From contig DCIH01000132.1 in the NCBI GenBank assembly GCA_002317575.1, positions 1-15,945 of the forward strand: DNA of 15,945 bases, given 5' to 3'. Source of the stretch: Verrucomicrobia bacterium UBA1731 (GTDB lineage: Bacteria > Verrucomicrobiota > Kiritimatiellia > RFP12 > UBA1067). The notes under the pieces are model-generated. The model worked only from the letters and a program-made list of their open reading frames with translations, was not told the DNA's origin and ran no database searches. Position numbers and translations under genes: made by a program. The first letter of the stretch is position 1. Each line of letters opens with the position of its first letter. Shown piece by piece: positions 14,444-15,945 of the stretch.

Positions 14444-15945
14444 TCAAAACGGATAGAGCGGGCCTTTCGGCCAATAAGCGGCGGGCTGCGAGCGGATCGG
14501 CTCGCCGGCCTTTCCCCACGCGTTCATGGGACGCAACTCGAAAACGACGCTCTCGTGGTTGTCCGGAATTTCGCATTGGCCGAAGACGCAAACGACGTCG
14601 TTCGTATCCCGCCCTTCCGGCCAATAGCATTTCGGCGAATAAACGCGCTTCTGCGAAACGACGCGCGAAACGACGCCTTTCGTCAGCACGGCCGTCACCT
14701 CATAATCGTAGGCCCGCGGCGAACGCGCCGGCGGAAAAGACACGACAACCTGGTTCGTGACGGCGCCCGCACGATCCCGTCCGAAGCGCGTCGCCGTCTT
14801 CACCGCCGCGCCCGCGGCGAACTGCGGAACGGGCGCATGTTCCCCGCGCCGCGCGTAGTCGGCGCTGCCGTCATTTGGGACGGGCACGATCCACGGATCG
14901 GCCACGGCCTCGCCATTATGGAGAATGTCCAACCGTTCAATGACAAGGCGTTCGTCGTAAACCGACACGACGAGCGCGTGCGATCCGTCCAGGCGCGTGT
15001 CCAACGGTTCCATCTGCTGCGCCGGCGTCGCGCAGGGCGGTTCGCAGGAACAACGCGAATTCTCGCGGCCGGCCGCCGTGAGCAGCGTCGCCAGCGCGGG
15101 CGCCTGAACCTGCGTGAACGCGCCCTGCCAAAGCGACAGTTCCTCCGTCGCCGACCGATGCTTGTGGCCGCAGAAACCGACGGCGTTCGGATGGCGCGAA
15201 AGAACGGCCGTCGTGCGTCCGGAATCCTGTCCCGACTGGTGCATTCCGCCCACGGTACCGCGCGGAATCTTGTGCTGAACGTAGAAAAACGGCTTCGCGC
15301 GATCGAACGCGTTGGTCGCGAAAAATGCTTCCAGCCCCGGAATGTGCAGCGGATCGGCGTAGCGCATGCCGTCCTCGTCGGCGTTGACGAGATGGGCAAG
15401 CACGAAGTCGTATCCCTTCACGCGCACGCGCCGGATCGGCGCGAAATCCTCGTGAAACACCGTCTTCCACACTTTTGCGCGGTCGACGTAGGCGATGTGG
15501 TTCCGACGAAGGTCGTCGACGACCGCCGGATCCTTCAACTCGTCCGGCCAGTATTTGAGCAGCAGAAAAGGACGCTCCACATCGTGGTCGCCGAAGGCGA
15601 ACAGCCGCGCCACCCGTTCACCGTCGGGACGGCGATCGTCGGGGAACACCTCCCGCCACGTCGCCGCCAGACGCTCCAGCTCGGCGATGCGTCCTTCCTG
15701 CGTCAAGTCGCCGCAGATCACGACGCCGTCGACGGCGCGCGCCCTCAGACATTCAAGAGCCGTTTTGAAGACGACGACGGAACGGCCACCGCCGGGTTCG
15801 TCGAAATGCATTTCATCGACGTGGACGTCGGCCAACACGCCAAACGTCAACCGGGGCGGCACGCGCTTGCCCTGGGACGCTTGAACCGCCTCGACCGTCA
15901 ATGGCAGCCACAACGCCCCAAGTCCGAACAACGCGCAAATGCCAA
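14444..15945 (-). CDS. Calcineurin-like metallophosphoesterase, exported (5' end outside window)
   Basis: The open frame reaches the window edge, so the true start is not visible. The TTG at 15929-15931 is in frame but lies inside what looks like the hydrophobic core of a signal peptide ending in VQA. Counting from that TTG, the metallophosphoesterase motifs are LADVHVD (D35, H37), VICGDLTQ (D75), FGDHDVE (114-117, in place of the usual GNHD), VLAHLV, and GHKH near residue 254. A C-terminal part of about 180 residues is beta-rich with no motif I know. The family hydrolyses phosphomonoesters or phosphodiesters with two metals; the export signal points to an extracytoplasmic substrate. The gene is followed 13 bases later by the GH36 gene. 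The GNH to GDH change keeps a metal-binding side chain, so activity is possible but not certain. Confidence 0.88.
   Translation of the reverse strand, partial: GICALFGLGALWLPLTVEAVQASQGKRVPPRLTFGVLADVHVDEMHFDEPGGGRSVVVFKTALECLRARAVDGVVICGDLTQEGRIAELERLAATWREVFPDDRRPDGERVARLFAFGDHDVERPFLLLKYWPDELKDPAVVDDLRRNHIAYVDRAKVWKTVFHEDFAPIRRVRVKGYDFVLAHLVNADEDGMRYADPLHIPGLEAFFATNAFDRAKPFFYVQHKIPRGTVGGMHQSGQDSGRTTAVLSRHPNAVGFCGHKHRSATEELSLWQGAFTQVQAPALATLLTAAGRENSRCSCEPPCATPAQQMEPLDTRLDGSHALVVSVYDERLVIERLDILHNGEAVADPWIVPVPNDGSADYARRGEHAPVPQFAAGAAVKTATRFGRDRAGAVTNQVVVSFPPARSPRAYDYEVTAVLTKGVVSRVVSQKRVYSPKCYWPEGRDTNDVVCVFGQCEIPDNHESVVFELRPMNAWGKAGEPIRSQPAAYWPKGPLYPF

Noticed and set aside
1..15945. CRISPR arrays, insertion sequences, SusC/SusD transporters, riboswitches
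   Set aside because: I looked for regular repeats, transposase motifs, TonB-dependent receptor motifs and conserved leader structures and saw none.

Overview
The window is a GC-rich bacterial segment. A 3' tRNA end lies on the + strand at the left edge, and nine genes for exported proteins all run on the - strand (read from right to left). I see no transporter, regulator, integrase, sulfatase or housekeeping gene. The mix of lipoproteins, GH78, two GH36 enzymes, a DUF4091/GH123-type protein and a cysteine-rich TIM-barrel lipoprotein resembles glycan-degrading gut or sediment bacteria of the PVC group (Kiritimatiellota, Lentisphaerae or Verrucomicrobiota). That placement is an inference from gene style and is not proven by any marker gene here.

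Layout in the direction of transcription. Block A (15945 to 11021): a metallophosphoesterase cut by the window edge, a GH36 alpha-galactosidase-like enzyme, and a lipoprotein that fuses an SGNH hydrolase to an endonuclease/exonuclease/phosphatase domain. The gaps are 13 and 23 bases, so this is one operon. Decay zone (10985 to about 10441): a 5-formyltetrahydrofolate cyclo-ligase that has lost its middle, then a scrap of a GNAT acetyltransferase. The scrap contains a strong extended -10 promoter. Block B (10424 to 5945): a second GH36 enzyme, an alkaline-phosphatase-superfamily phosphodiesterase lipoprotein and a TIM-barrel lipoprotein. Block C (5891 to 3663): an alpha-L-rhamnosidase (GH78) with its own extended -10 box so close to the ATG that the message should be leaderless. 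Block D (3565 to 138): a DUF4091/GH123-like lipoprotein overlapping by one base a cysteine-rich protein with a CBM9-like sandwich. It ends at a perfect hairpin-plus-T terminator that faces the tRNA terminator.

Together the genes look like a catabolic set for a rhamnose- and galactose-containing glycan that also carries ester or phosphodiester groups. Glycosidases (GH78, GH36 twice, a GH123-type and one unassigned) sit with three different metal-dependent phosphoesterase folds and one SGNH esterase. At least four proteins have lipoboxes and the rest have signal peptides, so the work is done at the cell surface or in the periplasm. The substrate itself cannot be read from the sequence.
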